From Pseudomonas veronii (GTDB lineage: Bacteria; Pseudomonadota; Gammaproteobacteria; Pseudomonadales; Pseudomonadaceae): 64,000 nucleotides of DNA. Positions 52,917 to 62,196 of the stretch are shown here, piece after piece; position 1 is the first letter of the stretch; each line of letters opens with the position of its first letter. The notes under the pieces were generated by a model. That model was not told where the DNA came from. It did no database searches and saw only the letters and a list, made by a program, of their open reading frames with translations. Made by a program: the position numbers and the translations under genes. Where the stretch lies: assembly GCF_001439695.1 (NCBI RefSeq), contig NZ_JYLL01000007.1, positions 1 to 64,000 of the forward strand, given 5' to 3'.

Positions 52917-52932
52917 TGTAGTAATAACCACA
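52917..52932. promoter_or_regulatory. Predicted HexR operator in the zwf / hexR region
   Basis: TGTAGTAATAACCACA is close to the HexR palindrome TGTAATTAAATTACA. It lies between the divergent zwf and hexR start codons (65 bases before zwf, 130 before hexR). Confidence 0.5.
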
Positions 52933-53061
52933 ACATTTTCCCGAAATACGCATTCCGAGTGGTGGTGTTCAGCTACCCTAAGTAGGATAGGCCACCGCAA
53001 AGGGCCACTCGTCGATTGGTGACCACCCTTTATTTGCATCGTCGCCCCAAGGAAACACTGT

Positions 53062-53931
53062 ATGGACCGCGTGCGAAATCTTCTGGAACAGATCCGGAAC
53101 CGCCTCGAAGAATTGAACAAGGCCGAGAAAAAAGTCGCCGAGGTCATCCTGCTCAACCCACAGCAGGCGACCCGCTTCTCGATCGCAGCCCTCGCCCAAG
53201 CCGCCTCGGTCAGTGAACCGACGGTCAACCGTTTCTGCCGTTCGTTCGGCGTCAGCGGTTACCCTGAACTCAAATTGCAACTGGCGCAAAGCCTGGCCAG
53301 CGGCGCGGCGTATGTCAGCCGTGCGGTGGAGGCCGATGATGACCCCGAGGCCTACACCCAAAAGATCTTCGGCAGCGCCATTGCCTCTCTGGACAGCGCC
53401 TGCCAGGCCCTCGACCCGAACCTGATCAGCAAGGCCGTGGACCTGTTGATCCAGGCGCGCCAGATCCACTTCTTCGGCCTCGGCGCGTCGGCCCCGGTGG
53501 CCATGGATGCGTTGCACAAGTTTTTCCGCTTCAACCTGTCGGTGACCGCCCATGCCGACGTGCTGATGCAGCGCATGATTGCTTCGGTGGCGCACACCGG
53601 CGAGCTGTTCGTGATCATCTCCTACACCGGGCGTACCCGCGAGCTGGTGGAAGTGGCGCGTATTGCCCGGGAAAACGGCGCATCGGTGCTGGGTGTGACC
53701 GCCGAGAACTCGCCGCTGGCCAAGGTCAGCACCGTGAGCCTGAACATTCCGCTGCCGGAAGACACCGACATCTATATGCCGATGACCTCGCGGATCATCC
53801 AACTGACGGTGCTGGATGTACTGGCAACCGGCATGACCTTGCGCCGTGGCGTGGACTTCCAGCCGCACCTGCGCAAGATCAAAGAGAGCTTGAATGACAG
53901 CCGGTATCCGGTTGGCGATGAGTTCAACTGA
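53062..53931 (+). CDS. hexR: HexR-type transcriptional repressor (RpiR/MurR family)
   Basis: 289 residues. The N-terminal RpiR-type HTH (residues about 15-75, [20 protein letters not shown] then [13 protein letters not shown]) and the C-terminal SIS sugar-phosphate-binding domain ([40 protein letters not shown]) are intact. HexR senses KDPG and controls zwf, edd and gap genes in Pseudomonas. It is divergent from the zwf operon, with 210 bases between that contain candidate operators. Confidence 0.93.
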   Translation: MDRVRNLLEQIRNRLEELNKAEKKVAEVILLNPQQATRFSIAALAQAASVSEPTVNRFCRSFGVSGYPELKLQLAQSLASGAAYVSRAVEADDDPEAYTQKIFGSAIASLDSACQALDPNLISKAVDLLIQARQIHFFGLGASAPVAMDALHKFFRFNLSVTAHADVLMQRMIASVAHTGELFVIISYTGRTRELVEVARIARENGASVLGVTAENSPLAKVSTVSLNIPLPEDTDIYMPMTSRIIQLTVLDVLATGMTLRRGVDFQPHLRKIKESLNDSRYPVGDEFN

Positions 53932-53961
53932 AGCAGACAATGCCTCCAGCAGTCCCGACCT

Positions 53962-54045
53962 CTTCGCGAGCCAGCCCGCTCCCACATTTTGACGAGTCCT
54001 ACTTTGGAATACGCTTCAAATGTGGGAACGGGCTTGCTCGCGAAG
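53962..54045. repeat. REP pair between hexR and the mutarotase gene
   Basis: CTTCGCGAGCCAGCCCGCTC and, about 85 bases on, GAACGGGCTTGCTCGCGAAG form facing REP-type units (a second REP subtype with CGCGAAG arms). They lie between the ends of two convergent genes. Confidence 0.8.
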
Positions 54046-54063
54046 ACGGTATCAGCAACAGCG

Positions 54064-54909
54064 CTAAACCCCAGCCCTGGCCTGCAAACTCAGATGCGCC
54101 CGCTCCCCCGGCGCCAGGCTGGCCCCGGCCATCGCCGACTCGACGCATACAAACCCCGACGCCTCGTTGAAGCTCACCCCCAGCAACGGCCGGCTGCCTG
54201 GGTGCCACACCACGGTGTCGGCGCTGTCGCCGGTGTCGATGCACAATTCGCGCTGCCAGGCGTGGTCCTTGAGGTGTAGCTCGCCCTCATGCTGGAACAC
54301 GCGCTGACACCCGCCTTCCACGCGCAACTCGCCTTCCTGCTGGCAAGCCTGGCGATTGAGCTGGTCATAACCTAGCGCCCCGTCGAGCCCAGACAGCGCT
54401 ATCTCACCGACATTGCCAATCCGCCAGTAAGCGTGCAACGCATGGCTCAGTTGGCACGGCAGCTCATCCTGATGCTCGGTACACAAGCGCAACTCCAGGG
54501 TTTCGCCCAGGTGCGCGTGCAAGTCCACCTGCCAGTCGCACAACTGCAACTGCCAGTGCAGGCGCACGCCGTCGTCGTCGGTGTTGCTGTCGAGCAGTTT
54601 CCAATCGATCAGCCGCGCCCAGCCATGGGACGGCCACGCATTTTCGCTGGGATGCCGGCCATACCACGGCCAGCACACCGGCACGCCGCCGCGAATGGCA
54701 CCGACTTGTGGCCACTTGGCTGCGCACCACAACCAGGGTTTCTGCCCACGGGGCTGAAAATGCAGCAATTGCGCGCCCTGGCGGCTGAATACCGCCTGGC
54801 ACAACGGATGGTCGATCACCAACACATCGCGCGTCTGGAAGCGCTCCCAGGCGAACACCGGACGCTCGCGCAGGGATTTGAAAAAGCGTTGCAGCGGATG
54901 CTCATGCAT
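54064..54909 (-). CDS. D-hexose-6-phosphate mutarotase (YeaD-like aldose epimerase)
   Basis: 281 residues of the galactose-mutarotase fold. Features include GGVPVCWPWYGRHPS, PSHGWARLIDWKLL (catalytic His region), LSHALHAYWRIG and the catalytic Glu near VESAMAGAS-type sequence at the end. The YeaD branch interconverts alpha and beta anomers of glucose-6-phosphate, the substrate form for Zwf. It is downstream of oprB, on the same strand, with a terminator between. Confidence 0.87.
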   Translation of the reverse strand: MHEHPLQRFFKSLRERPVFAWERFQTRDVLVIDHPLCQAVFSRQGAQLLHFQPRGQKPWLWCAAKWPQVGAIRGGVPVCWPWYGRHPSENAWPSHGWARLIDWKLLDSNTDDDGVRLHWQLQLCDWQVDLHAHLGETLELRLCTEHQDELPCQLSHALHAYWRIGNVGEIALSGLDGALGYDQLNRQACQQEGELRVEGGCQRVFQHEGELHLKDHAWQRELCIDTGDSADTVVWHPGSRPLLGVSFNEASGFVCVESAMAGASLAPGERAHLSLQARAGV

Positions 54910-54944
54910 GTGCCACGGTCCTGAATATCTTCACAGTGCAATCC

Positions 54945-54974
54945 AAAAAAAAGCGGATAGCCATGGCTACCCGC
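54945..54974 (-). terminator. Terminator of oprB
   Basis: On the minus strand GCGGGTAGCC and GGCTATCCGC pair with one G-T around AT, followed by eight T residues, 37 bases after the oprB stop. Confidence 0.85.
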
Positions 54975-55011
54975 AAATGCGCACAGAGAGAAGGAGCTTA
55001 TCGCAACAGCG

Positions 55012-56358
55012 TTAGAACACCGACTGAATTTTCAGACCGGCCACCAGCGCATTGTCGACTTTATCCACGCCGCCCGGGTGGACGACGTATTGCAGGTTGG
55101 GACGCACGGTCAGCCAGTTGGTGACGTGGAAACCGTAGTTGATTTCGTAGTTGTACTCGGTGCTGCGCAGCGGCGCGTACAGTGGGTTGTCGTAGTCGCT
55201 CACGCCATTGGCGACGTTGAGCAGTTCGGCGTTTTTCTTCACGTCGTCGTTAACGTGCAGACGAGCGGCACCAATCCCCACATCGTCTTTTGGACGCGCA
55301 TCGAAAGGCCCTTTGTACACCAACATGATCGACTGGTAGTTATCGACGGTGTTGGTGTCCTTGTCGTGGAACGTGGCGTTGGCCGCGATGTTCAGACCAC
55401 GGGACGCGTCGCCGTTATGGGTAGTGAGTTGCTGTTGCGCAACGAACCAATAGCCTTTTTTGCTGCTGTGGGTACGGTAGGCCGCGCCGGTGGTGGCAGC
55501 ATCGTTGCCGTTGACGTCTTCACGGACGTCGCTGGCATCGGCGGCGCTCTTGTAGTAACCCACACGGTATTCGCCCGGCAGGTTATTGACCTTCGGCGAC
55601 CAGACCAATTCCACCGGGATCACGGTGCCCTTGGTGCCACTGCCGCTGAGTTTGAAGCCGTTGCCGTGCTCCAACTGCGACGGGTTCTGGTTGTACGCAC
55701 CGATCTGCGCATACAGCTCAGGCGTGATGTGGTACTTCACGCGGATCGCGGCCTGGGCGACCGGCCAGTTGTACCAGGTGCTGACGTAGTTACCGACCTG
55801 AGAGCCGCAGAACGACAGGTTCTGGAAGTCGCACGGGAAGGTGTTGAAGTCTTCGCCTTCACCGAAGTAACCGAGCTTCACGTCCAGCTTGTTGTCGAAC
55901 ATCTGGTGCTGAATCCAGAACTGGGTCAGACGCACCATGTGGCCACGGCCGTACACTTCTTGAGACGAGCTCAAGGTGCCGGCACGCGGATCACCGATAC
56001 GGTCGTTGGAGATGTTCTGGCCGTTACGGTTGGTCAGCTGGATCTTGGCCTGGGTGTTATCCCAGCCCCACAACTTTTGCAGATCCAGTGCCACGCCCAG
56101 ACCGAACTGGTCAGCGTAACGCGCCGTTTTGTCGTTGTTGTAGCCACCGCTCAGGTTGCCACCGACTTCGCCGACGTAGTCAGCCTTGATATCGATACCT
56201 TGCTCGATCAGCTTGGTCCGCTCGCCGCCCCAATCGCCGGTCATCCATTTGGAATCGGCGCTGAACGCGTCGTCCGCCATCGCATTGGCGGACAGGACCA
56301 GGGCTGCCACTGCTGACAATTGGCAGATCAGCCGGGTGTTGTTGTGTTGCTTTTTCAT
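55012..56358 (-). CDS. oprB: Carbohydrate-selective porin OprB
   Basis: 448 residues. A signal peptide of about 28 residues (MKKQHNNTRLICQLSAVAAL, cleavage after ANAMA) precedes a 16-strand porin with a MTGDWGGERTKLIEQGIDIK N-terminal motif and the OprB-type ending LTVRPNLQYVVHPGGVD. It lets glucose and other monosaccharides cross the outer membrane. It is the last gene of the gts operon, 86 bases behind gtsD, with an Hfq/Crc-type motif before its start; this spacing is where the transporter operon in Pseudomonas continues into oprB. Confidence 0.92.
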   Translation of the reverse strand: MKKQHNNTRLICQLSAVAALVLSANAMADDAFSADSKWMTGDWGGERTKLIEQGIDIKADYVGEVGGNLSGGYNNDKTARYADQFGLGVALDLQKLWGWDNTQAKIQLTNRNGQNISNDRIGDPRAGTLSSSQEVYGRGHMVRLTQFWIQHQMFDNKLDVKLGYFGEGEDFNTFPCDFQNLSFCGSQVGNYVSTWYNWPVAQAAIRVKYHITPELYAQIGAYNQNPSQLEHGNGFKLSGSGTKGTVIPVELVWSPKVNNLPGEYRVGYYKSAADASDVREDVNGNDAATTGAAYRTHSSKKGYWFVAQQQLTTHNGDASRGLNIAANATFHDKDTNTVDNYQSIMLVYKGPFDARPKDDVGIGAARLHVNDDVKKNAELLNVANGVSDYDNPLYAPLRSTEYNYEINYGFHVTNWLTVRPNLQYVVHPGGVDKVDNALVAGLKIQSVF

Positions 56359-56373
56359 CCCTACATCCTCGTC

Positions 56374-56385
56374 TTTATTGTTATT
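56374..56385 (-). promoter_or_regulatory. Hfq/Crc-type A-rich motif before oprB
   Basis: On the mRNA strand AATAACAATAAA, 15 bases before the oprB start. The first codons also contain ACAACAACA. Confidence 0.55.
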
Positions 56386-56444
56386 AAACTGTTTTTATCT
56401 AACGCGGGTTACATTTTTTTAATAAAAACAACAACTTACCTAAT

Positions 56445-57605
56445 TCAGCGCCCCTTGAACTGGGCCACGTTGTCGGCACGATCCTGTGCCGGCAGCGACG
56501 CAGCGGTGCCCAGGCGCTCGCCGGTCTTGGCGTCGAACAGCAACACTTTGGCCGGATCGAATTGCAGGGTCAGGGTCTCGCCCACCTGCGGTGCCACATC
56601 GGGCGCCAGGCGGCAGCAGACCTTGGTGTCATTGAGCTGCACGAACACCAGGGTGTCCGGGCCGGTCGGCTCGGTGACCTGGACTTCGGCACGAATACTC
56701 GACGAACCGTTGCCCTCCCCCGTCGCCAGCACGATTTGCTCCGGGCGCAGGCCGAGGATCACGTCACGGTCTTCCAGGCCGGCGTTGCTCATGCTCAGCG
56801 GCAGCTCGCAACGCGCCTGGCCGCTGTCGAGCAGCGCTACCAGGCCGCCGTCCTTGCGCTGCAGGCGCAGGGGAATGAAGTTCATCGGCGGCGAACCGAT
56901 AAAGCTCGCCACGAACAGGTTGGCCGGATCGTTGTAGATCTCTTTCGGCGTGCCGAACTGCTGGATGATGCCGTCCTTCATCACCGCCACTTTGTCGCCC
57001 AGGGTCATCGCCTCGATCTGGTCGTGGGTGACGTAGACGGTGGTGGTTTTCAGACGCTGGTGCATCAGCTTCATTTCGGTACGCATCTCGACGCGCAGCT
57101 TGGCGTCGAGGTTGGACAGCGGTTCGTCGAACAGGTAGATCTTCGGCCGACGCGCCAGGGCCCGGCCCATGGCCACGCGCTGTTGCTGGCCGCCGGAGAG
57201 TTGGCCCGGCTTGCGGTTGAGCAGGTGTTCGATCTGCAGCAGCTTGGCCACCCGCGCCACTTCGGCGTCGATATCGGCCTGGGGCATCTTGCGAATCTTC
57301 AGGCCGAACTCGATGTTTTCACGCACGCTCATGGTCGGGTACAGCGCGTAGGACTGGAACACCATGGCGATGTCGCGATCCTTGGGGCTCATGCCGCTGA
57401 CGTCCTGGTCGCCGATCATGATCGCGCCGCCGGTGATGGTCTCAAGGCCCGCGATGCAGTTCATCAGCGTGGACTTGCCGCACCCCGACGGGCCGACCAG
57501 GATCAGGAACTCGCCTTCCTTGATCGACAGTTCGATGTTCTTCAAGGTGTCGGGCAGGCCGGCGCCATAGGTCTTGTTTACATTGCGAAGTTCAAGCGTA
57601 GCCAT
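56445..57605 (-). CDS. gtsD: Glucose ABC transporter ATP-binding subunit
   Basis: 386 residues of the MalK/MsmX type. Walker [13 protein letters not shown] signature [15 protein letters not shown] and Walker [13 protein letters not shown] are intact; the C-terminal 130 residues are the regulatory OB-fold domains ([16 protein letters not shown]). It powers sugar uptake through GtsB/GtsC. It starts 2 bases after the gtsC stop. Known as GltK in P. aeruginosa. Confidence 0.92.
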   Translation of the reverse strand: MATLELRNVNKTYGAGLPDTLKNIELSIKEGEFLILVGPSGCGKSTLMNCIAGLETITGGAIMIGDQDVSGMSPKDRDIAMVFQSYALYPTMSVRENIEFGLKIRKMPQADIDAEVARVAKLLQIEHLLNRKPGQLSGGQQQRVAMGRALARRPKIYLFDEPLSNLDAKLRVEMRTEMKLMHQRLKTTTVYVTHDQIEAMTLGDKVAVMKDGIIQQFGTPKEIYNDPANLFVASFIGSPPMNFIPLRLQRKDGGLVALLDSGQARCELPLSMSNAGLEDRDVILGLRPEQIVLATGEGNGSSSIRAEVQVTEPTGPDTLVFVQLNDTKVCCRLAPDVAPQVGETLTLQFDPAKVLLFDAKTGERLGTAASLPAQDRADNVAQFKGR

Positions 57606-57607
57606 GA

Positions 57608-58453
57608 TTACCCCTTGACCGCGCCGGCCGTGAGGCCGCGCACGAAATACTTGCCTGCGATCACATAGACCAGCAGGGTCGGCAGCCCGGCGATCATCGC
57701 CGCCGCCATATCCACGTTATATTCCTTGGCCCCGGTGCTGGTGTTGACCAGGTTGTTCAGCGCCACCGTGATGGGCTGCGAGTCGCCGCTGGAGAACACC
57801 ACGCCGAACAGGAAGTCGTTCCAGATCTGAGTGAACTGCCAGATCAGGCAGACCATGATGATCGGGGTCGACATCGGCAGGATGATCAGACGGAAGATGG
57901 TGAAGAAACCTGCACCGTCCAGGCGCGCCGCCTTGATCAACGCATCCGGAATGCTCACGTAGTAGTTACGGAAAAACAGCGTAGTGAACGCCAGGCCGTA
58001 GACCACATGGATAAACACCAGGCCGGTGGTGGTGCTGGCCAGGCCCATCTTGCCGAGGGTGAACGACGCGGGCAGCAGCACGGTCTGGAACGGCAGGAAG
58101 CAGCCGAACAGCAACAGGCCGAAGAACAACTGCGAACCACGGAAGCGCCAGAACGACAGCACATAGCCGTTCAACGCACCGATGGCGGTGGAAATCAGCA
58201 CGGCCGGCACAGTGATCTTGATCGAGTTCCAGAAGTAGCCATCCACCGTGGCCCAGGCCTTGACCCAGCCGATGCCGGTGACCACGGTCGGCCAGCTCAA
58301 CAGGTTGCCGGTGCTGATGTCTTCCGGGGTCTTGAAGCTGGTGAGCAACATCACCACCAGCGGCACCAGGTACAGCAGCACCGCTAAGATCAGCACCGCG
58401 TAGATCGCGATGCGGCTCAGGCTGATGGCAGGTTTTGCGGCAAGACTAGTCAT
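57608..58453 (-). CDS. gtsC: Glucose ABC transporter permease (MalG-type)
   Basis: 281 residues, six membrane helices. The EAA loop that contacts the ATPase appears as YYVSIPDALIKAARLDGAGF then FTIFRLIILPMSTPI. It overlaps the end of gtsB by 8 bases, and gtsD follows after 2 bases. With GtsB it forms the membrane channel for glucose (GltG in P. aeruginosa). Confidence 0.9.
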   Translation of the reverse strand: MTSLAAKPAISLSRIAIYAVLILAVLLYLVPLVVMLLTSFKTPEDISTGNLLSWPTVVTGIGWVKAWATVDGYFWNSIKITVPAVLISTAIGALNGYVLSFWRFRGSQLFFGLLLFGCFLPFQTVLLPASFTLGKMGLASTTTGLVFIHVVYGLAFTTLFFRNYYVSIPDALIKAARLDGAGFFTIFRLIILPMSTPIIMVCLIWQFTQIWNDFLFGVVFSSGDSQPITVALNNLVNTSTGAKEYNVDMAAAMIAGLPTLLVYVIAGKYFVRGLTAGAVKG

Positions 58454-59354
58454 TACGCTTGGTCCTCAGCTCGGAGTACAGGTACGGCACGATGATCGCG
58501 AGGATCGCACCGAGCATCAGGATTGCACTGGCCGAACCCATGCCCATCTGGCCGCGACTGAAGGTGAACGAGTACATGAACATCGCCGGCAGGTCGGACG
58601 AGTAGCCCGGTCCGCCTGCGGTCATCGCCGCCACCAGGTCGAAACTCTTGATCGCGATGTGCGCCAGGATCATCACCGCACTGAAGAACACCGGACGCAG
58701 GCTCGGCAGCACCACGCTCCAGTAGATGCGCGGCAGGCTTGCACCGTCGATCTGCGCGGCACGGATGATCGATTGATCGACGCCACGCAGGCCGGCCAGG
58801 AACATCGCCATGATGAAACCGGAGGCTTGCCACACGGCAGCGATCACCAGGCAGTAGACCACGCGGTCCGGGTCGATCAGCCAGTCGAGACGGAAGCCTT
58901 CCCAGCCCCAGTCCCGCAGAAGTTTGTCCAGGCCCATGCCCGGGTTGAGCAGCCATTTCCAGGCCGTACCGGTGACGATCATCGAGAGCGCCATCGGGTA
59001 CAGGTAAATGGTGCGGATAAAGCCTTCACGACGGATTTTCTGGTCGAGGAAAATCGCCAGCGTCACACCGATCACCAAGGTGATGCCGATGAACATCCCG
59101 CCGAACAGCGCCAGGTTCTTGCTCGCGACCCACCAGCGATCGTTGTCGAACAACCGCTCGTACTGCGCAAGGCCCGCCCATTTGTAGCTCGGCAGGAACG
59201 TCGACGTGGTGAACGACAGCACAAACGTCCACAGGATGTAACCGTAGAAGCCCACCAACACGATGAACATGCTTGGCGCCAGCACCAGTTTGGGTAGCCA
59301 GCGCTGCAGGGCATCGAACGGCGAGGCTTTGCTGAACACAGCAACAGAACTCAT
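58446..59354 (-). CDS. gtsB: Glucose ABC transporter permease (MalF-type)
   Basis: 302 residues from ATG 59354; a TTG at 59366 is in frame. Six membrane helices and the EAA loop (AGLRGVDQSIIRAAQIDGAS then LPRIYWSVVLPSLRP). It lies 76 bases behind gtsA, and a strong hairpin in between probably lowers its expression relative to the binding protein. GltF in P. aeruginosa. Confidence 0.9.
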   Translation of the reverse strand: MSSVAVFSKASPFDALQRWLPKLVLAPSMFIVLVGFYGYILWTFVLSFTTSTFLPSYKWAGLAQYERLFDNDRWWVASKNLALFGGMFIGITLVIGVTLAIFLDQKIRREGFIRTIYLYPMALSMIVTGTAWKWLLNPGMGLDKLLRDWGWEGFRLDWLIDPDRVVYCLVIAAVWQASGFIMAMFLAGLRGVDQSIIRAAQIDGASLPRIYWSVVLPSLRPVFFSAVMILAHIAIKSFDLVAAMTAGGPGYSSDLPAMFMYSFTFSRGQMGMGSASAILMLGAILAIIVPYLYSELRTKRND

Positions 59355-59393
59355 GGGAAAATCCAATACAGAGGAAAAGGACTACAGGAACGT

Positions 59394-59424
59394 ACCGGAT
59401 GGGGCCAGGGCTCCCCCATCCGGT
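59394..59424 (-). ncRNA. Intercistronic mRNA hairpin between gtsA and gtsB
   Basis: ACCGGATGGGG and CCCCATCCGGT form a perfect 11-bp stem around a 9-base loop, 6 bases after the gtsA stop, with no T-run. This kind of structure stabilises or partly terminates mRNA after a binding-protein gene. Confidence 0.7.
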
Positions 59425-59430
59425 CAACCG

Positions 59431-60717
59431 TTACTTGGCCGACTTGATCGCAGCGCCGAGTTTCTTGGCGGTGTCGGCCGGATCGGCTTTCGGGTCGTTG
59501 ATGTAGTTGGTCACGACGTCAAAGAACGCACCTTGCACGGCCAGCGTGGTGGCCATGTTGTGCGCCATGCTTGGCTGCAGGCCGCCGCTCTTGGCGTCAG
59601 CCAGGAAGTCTTTGGCCGCGGTCTGAGCGCAGGAGTCGAAACCGTAGGATTCCATTTTGTTCAGCATGTCGTTGCGCACAGGGATCGAACCCTTGTTGAT
59701 GCTGAACACTTTCTGGAAGTTTTCACCCAGCACGACTCTGGCGATGTCCTGCTGACCGGCTGCAGTGCCTTTGTCTTTCTGCTTGAACACCGCCAGGGAG
59801 TCGATGTTGTAGGTAAAGGCTTTTTCGGTGCCCGGGAAGGCTACGCACTCGTAGTCTTTGCCGGCGACTTTCTTCGCGGCAGTCCACTCGGACTTGGCCC
59901 AGTCACCCATGATCTGCATGCCGGCCTTGCCGTTGATGACTTTGCCGGCTTCGAGGTTCCAGTCCTGGCCTTTGCCGTCGACGTCCATGTAGGTCGCGAC
60001 TTTCTTCAGCTCGGTCAGCGCCTTGACCATTTGCGGGCCAGTCAGCGCGCCGTTGTCCAGGTCAACCAGGGCTTTCTTGTAGCCATCGGCGCCCATCACC
60101 GACAGAACGACCGCTTCGAACACGGTGCTGTCCTGCCAAGGCTGGCCACCATGGGCGAGCGCGATGAAGCCAGCGGCCTTGAGCTTGTCGCCAGCGGCGT
60201 AGAATTCTTCGAGGGTGGTCGGGTTCTTGGTGATACCGGCTTTCTTGAAGACTTCCGGGTTGATCCACAGCCAGTTCACGCGGTGGATATTCACCGGAAC
60301 GGCAACGTAGTCACCGTCGTACTTCACGGTGTCGGAGACTTTCTTGTCGAGCAGGGAGTCCCATTTTTCTTCTTTGGCCACGTCTTTGAGGACGTCGGTG
60401 TCGAGCAAGCCGGTGGATGCCCATTCCTGGATGTCCGGGCCTTTGATCTGGGCTACGCCGGGTGGGTTGCCGGCGACCGCGCGGCTTTTCAGCACGGTCA
60501 TGGCCGTGGCGCCACCGCCACCTGCGACAGCACCGTCTTTCCAGGTGAAGCCGTCTTTTTCAACTTGGGCCTTCAGGACATCTACAGCCGCTTTTTCACC
60601 GCCCGAGGTCCACCAATGCACAACTTCAACCGTCCCTTTCGAGTCGGCGGCAAATGCACTGAGGGGAAACAACGAGGCAATGGAAATAGCGACGGCGAGG
60701 CGATTAATCGCGTTCAT
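59431..60717 (-). CDS. gtsA: Glucose ABC transporter substrate-binding protein
   Basis: 428 residues. A signal peptide ([20 protein letters not shown], cleavage after AFA) is followed by a type-I family of extracellular solute-binding fold ([60 protein letters not shown]). It binds glucose in the periplasm. It is the first gene of gtsA-gtsB-gtsC-gtsD-oprB (GltB in P. aeruginosa). The operon promoter shares a 68-bp module with the AGE epimerase promoter, and an AACAACAAGAA motif sits before its ribosome-binding site. Confidence 0.93.
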   Translation of the reverse strand: MNAINRLAVAISIASLFPLSAFAADSKGTVEVVHWWTSGGEKAAVDVLKAQVEKDGFTWKDGAVAGGGGATAMTVLKSRAVAGNPPGVAQIKGPDIQEWASTGLLDTDVLKDVAKEEKWDSLLDKKVSDTVKYDGDYVAVPVNIHRVNWLWINPEVFKKAGITKNPTTLEEFYAAGDKLKAAGFIALAHGGQPWQDSTVFEAVVLSVMGADGYKKALVDLDNGALTGPQMVKALTELKKVATYMDVDGKGQDWNLEAGKVINGKAGMQIMGDWAKSEWTAAKKVAGKDYECVAFPGTEKAFTYNIDSLAVFKQKDKGTAAGQQDIARVVLGENFQKVFSINKGSIPVRNDMLNKMESYGFDSCAQTAAKDFLADAKSGGLQPSMAHNMATTLAVQGAFFDVVTNYINDPKADPADTAKKLGAAIKSAK

Positions 60718-60728
60718 CTGAGTACCTT

Positions 60729-60739
60729 TTCTTGTTGTT
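60729..60739 (-). promoter_or_regulatory. Hfq/Crc-type A-rich motif before gtsA
   Basis: AACAACAAGAA on the mRNA strand, overlapping the ribosome-binding site (AAAAGG) 12 bases before the gtsA start. It is a textbook Hfq/Crc target. Confidence 0.65.
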
Positions 60740-60770
60740 ATGCATGCAAGTCTGGAGCTTGCGCTGCACG

Positions 60771-60838
60771 GAGTTTAAACAGGGAATTTTTAAGCGCAGG
60801 TAACAAAGGGATGCACAAATGTCACCACTTGGTGACAT
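60771..60838 (-). promoter_or_regulatory. Promoter module of gtsA (palindrome plus -10 region)
   Basis: Read on the minus strand: an ATGTCACCA-N2-TGGTGACAT palindrome (60819-60838), then TTACCT as a possible -35 and TTTAAA as -10 18 bases on. The spacing and sequences match the module before the AGE gene (62115-62182). The palindrome covers the last codons and stop of the AGE gene. Confidence 0.7.
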
Positions 60839-62081
60839 AGCACCCGGAACCCAACGCACTGGCCATGCTCGGCGCCAACGGCAGCGCCGGCAGCAGGACC
60901 GCTTGCCAGGCATGGTACAGGTCCGGTTTGCCGCCCCAGATCTTGCTGCTGGGCTGGTTGTGCGGGCTGAGTTCGTGGTGCCAGCTGCCGTGGGTACGGT
61001 CGATGAAATGGCTGTCGCAAAACTCCCAGAAGCGCCGGTACCAGGTTTCGTAATGCGGCTCGAAGGTGCGTTTGAGCAAGGCCTGCGCGGCGGCGCTGGC
61101 TTCGGCGTGGGTCCAGTGCAGGCGTTCGCGCACTACCGGGCGCTGGTTCCAGTCCAGGGTGTAGACGATGCCGGGGGCGCCATCCACGGCCCAGGCGCTG
61201 TCGCAGGCGCTGGCGAACAGGCCTTTGGCGTCGGTCACCAGCCAGTCCGGCGTGGCCAGCCCGGCCCGCAGGCGCGCAGCCTCCAGGTGCAATAGCAACC
61301 GCGCCCACTCGAAGCCGTGGCCGGGGGTCACGCCATAGGGGCGGAAGCCGTCGGCGGGGTTGTCTTCGTTGTAACCGCGCAAGGGTGTCCACTGGGCGTC
61401 GAAGTGCTCGATCACCATGAACTGGTTGCCGGCGGCGTGGGTGTGGATCACGCGCTCGACGATGCGCAGCGCGCGGTCCAGCCAGCGTGTGTCGGCGGTG
61501 ACGTCGGCCAGGGCGAGGAACGCTTCCGTCGCGTGCATGTTGCTGTTGGCGCCGCGATAGGCTTCGACGCCGCTCCAGTCCTGGGCAAAGGATTCGAGCA
61601 TGACGCCCTCTTCCTCGCTCCAGAAAAACTGCTCGATGATCTGGATCGCGTCGTTCAACAGGGCTTGTGCGCCGGGTGCGCCCGCGACCACCGCAGAACT
61701 GGCGGCCAAGGCGACAAAGGCGTGCAGGTAGGCAGCTTTGGTGCGGTTGCCATCCACCGCACGGGGCGTGGCGAACCAGCCACCGTGCGCGTTATCGCGC
61801 AGCGCGCCGCTGAGGGCGGCCACCCCATGCTCGACCAGCCCGGCATAACCGGGCAACCCCATCGCGTGAGCCATGGCGAAGCTATGGGTCATGCGCGCGG
61901 TGTTCATGGTCTCGGCAACGGCATCGGCCGGCAACTGGCCTTTATCGTCCAGGTTGCCGAACCCGTCGGGCAAGCGCGAAGCCTTGGCGAATGACAGCAG
62001 GCGCTGGCCTTCGCTGGCGAGCCAGGCGTGGTGGGCAGGTGCGTTCAGCCAACTGCTGGCAGGCAGTGGTTGGGTGGTCAT
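60822..62081 (-). CDS. AGE-family sugar epimerase/isomerase
   Basis: 419 residues of the N-acylglucosamine-2-epimerase (alpha6/alpha6-barrel) family. Active-site segments are recognisable: FAMAHAMGLPGYAGLVEHGV, GANSNMHATEAFLALAD, HGFEWARLLLHLE and FWEFCDSHFIDRTHGSWHHE (catalytic His). The closest characterised types are mannose isomerase and cellobiose epimerase. It is upstream of gtsA on the same strand and its promoter repeats the gtsA module, so both are probably induced together, which points to a sugar that enters by GtsABCD (for instance mannose to fructose). Confidence 0.85.
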   Translation of the reverse strand: MTTQPLPASSWLNAPAHHAWLASEGQRLLSFAKASRLPDGFGNLDDKGQLPADAVAETMNTARMTHSFAMAHAMGLPGYAGLVEHGVAALSGALRDNAHGGWFATPRAVDGNRTKAAYLHAFVALAASSAVVAGAPGAQALLNDAIQIIEQFFWSEEEGVMLESFAQDWSGVEAYRGANSNMHATEAFLALADVTADTRWLDRALRIVERVIHTHAAGNQFMVIEHFDAQWTPLRGYNEDNPADGFRPYGVTPGHGFEWARLLLHLEAARLRAGLATPDWLVTDAKGLFASACDSAWAVDGAPGIVYTLDWNQRPVVRERLHWTHAEASAAAQALLKRTFEPHYETWYRRFWEFCDSHFIDRTHGSWHHELSPHNQPSSKIWGGKPDLYHAWQAVLLPALPLAPSMASALGSGCYVTKW

Positions 62082-62090
62082 GGGGAGCCC

Positions 62091-62101
62091 TTATTATTGT
62101 T
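62091..62101 (-). promoter_or_regulatory. Hfq/Crc-type A-rich motif before the AGE epimerase gene
   Basis: AACAATAATAA on the mRNA strand, 9 bases before the AGE start codon. Confidence 0.6.
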
Positions 62102-62114
62102 TGTGGGATGACCG

Positions 62115-62184
62115 GAGTCTAAACAAGGGCGAGGTGAGCACATGTAACGAAGGACCAGGGAAATGTCACCAGATGGTGACATTT
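62115..62184 (-). promoter_or_regulatory. Promoter module of the AGE epimerase gene
   Basis: Minus strand: palindrome AAATGTCACCA-N2-TGGTGACATTT (11-bp arms, 62161-62184), then TTACAT and TTTAGA 18 bases apart. All elements are at the same offsets as in the gtsA module at 60771-60838. Confidence 0.7.
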
Positions 62185-62196
62185 CCCCCAAGCCCT

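Noticed and set aside
55078..56316. 412-codon plus-strand frame opposite oprB
   Set aside because: Val/Ala-rich antisense shadow of the porin gene with no family features.
59394..59424. Rho-independent terminator after gtsA
   Set aside because: Strong stem but no T-run, and the operon continues; better read as an mRNA-stabilising hairpin.
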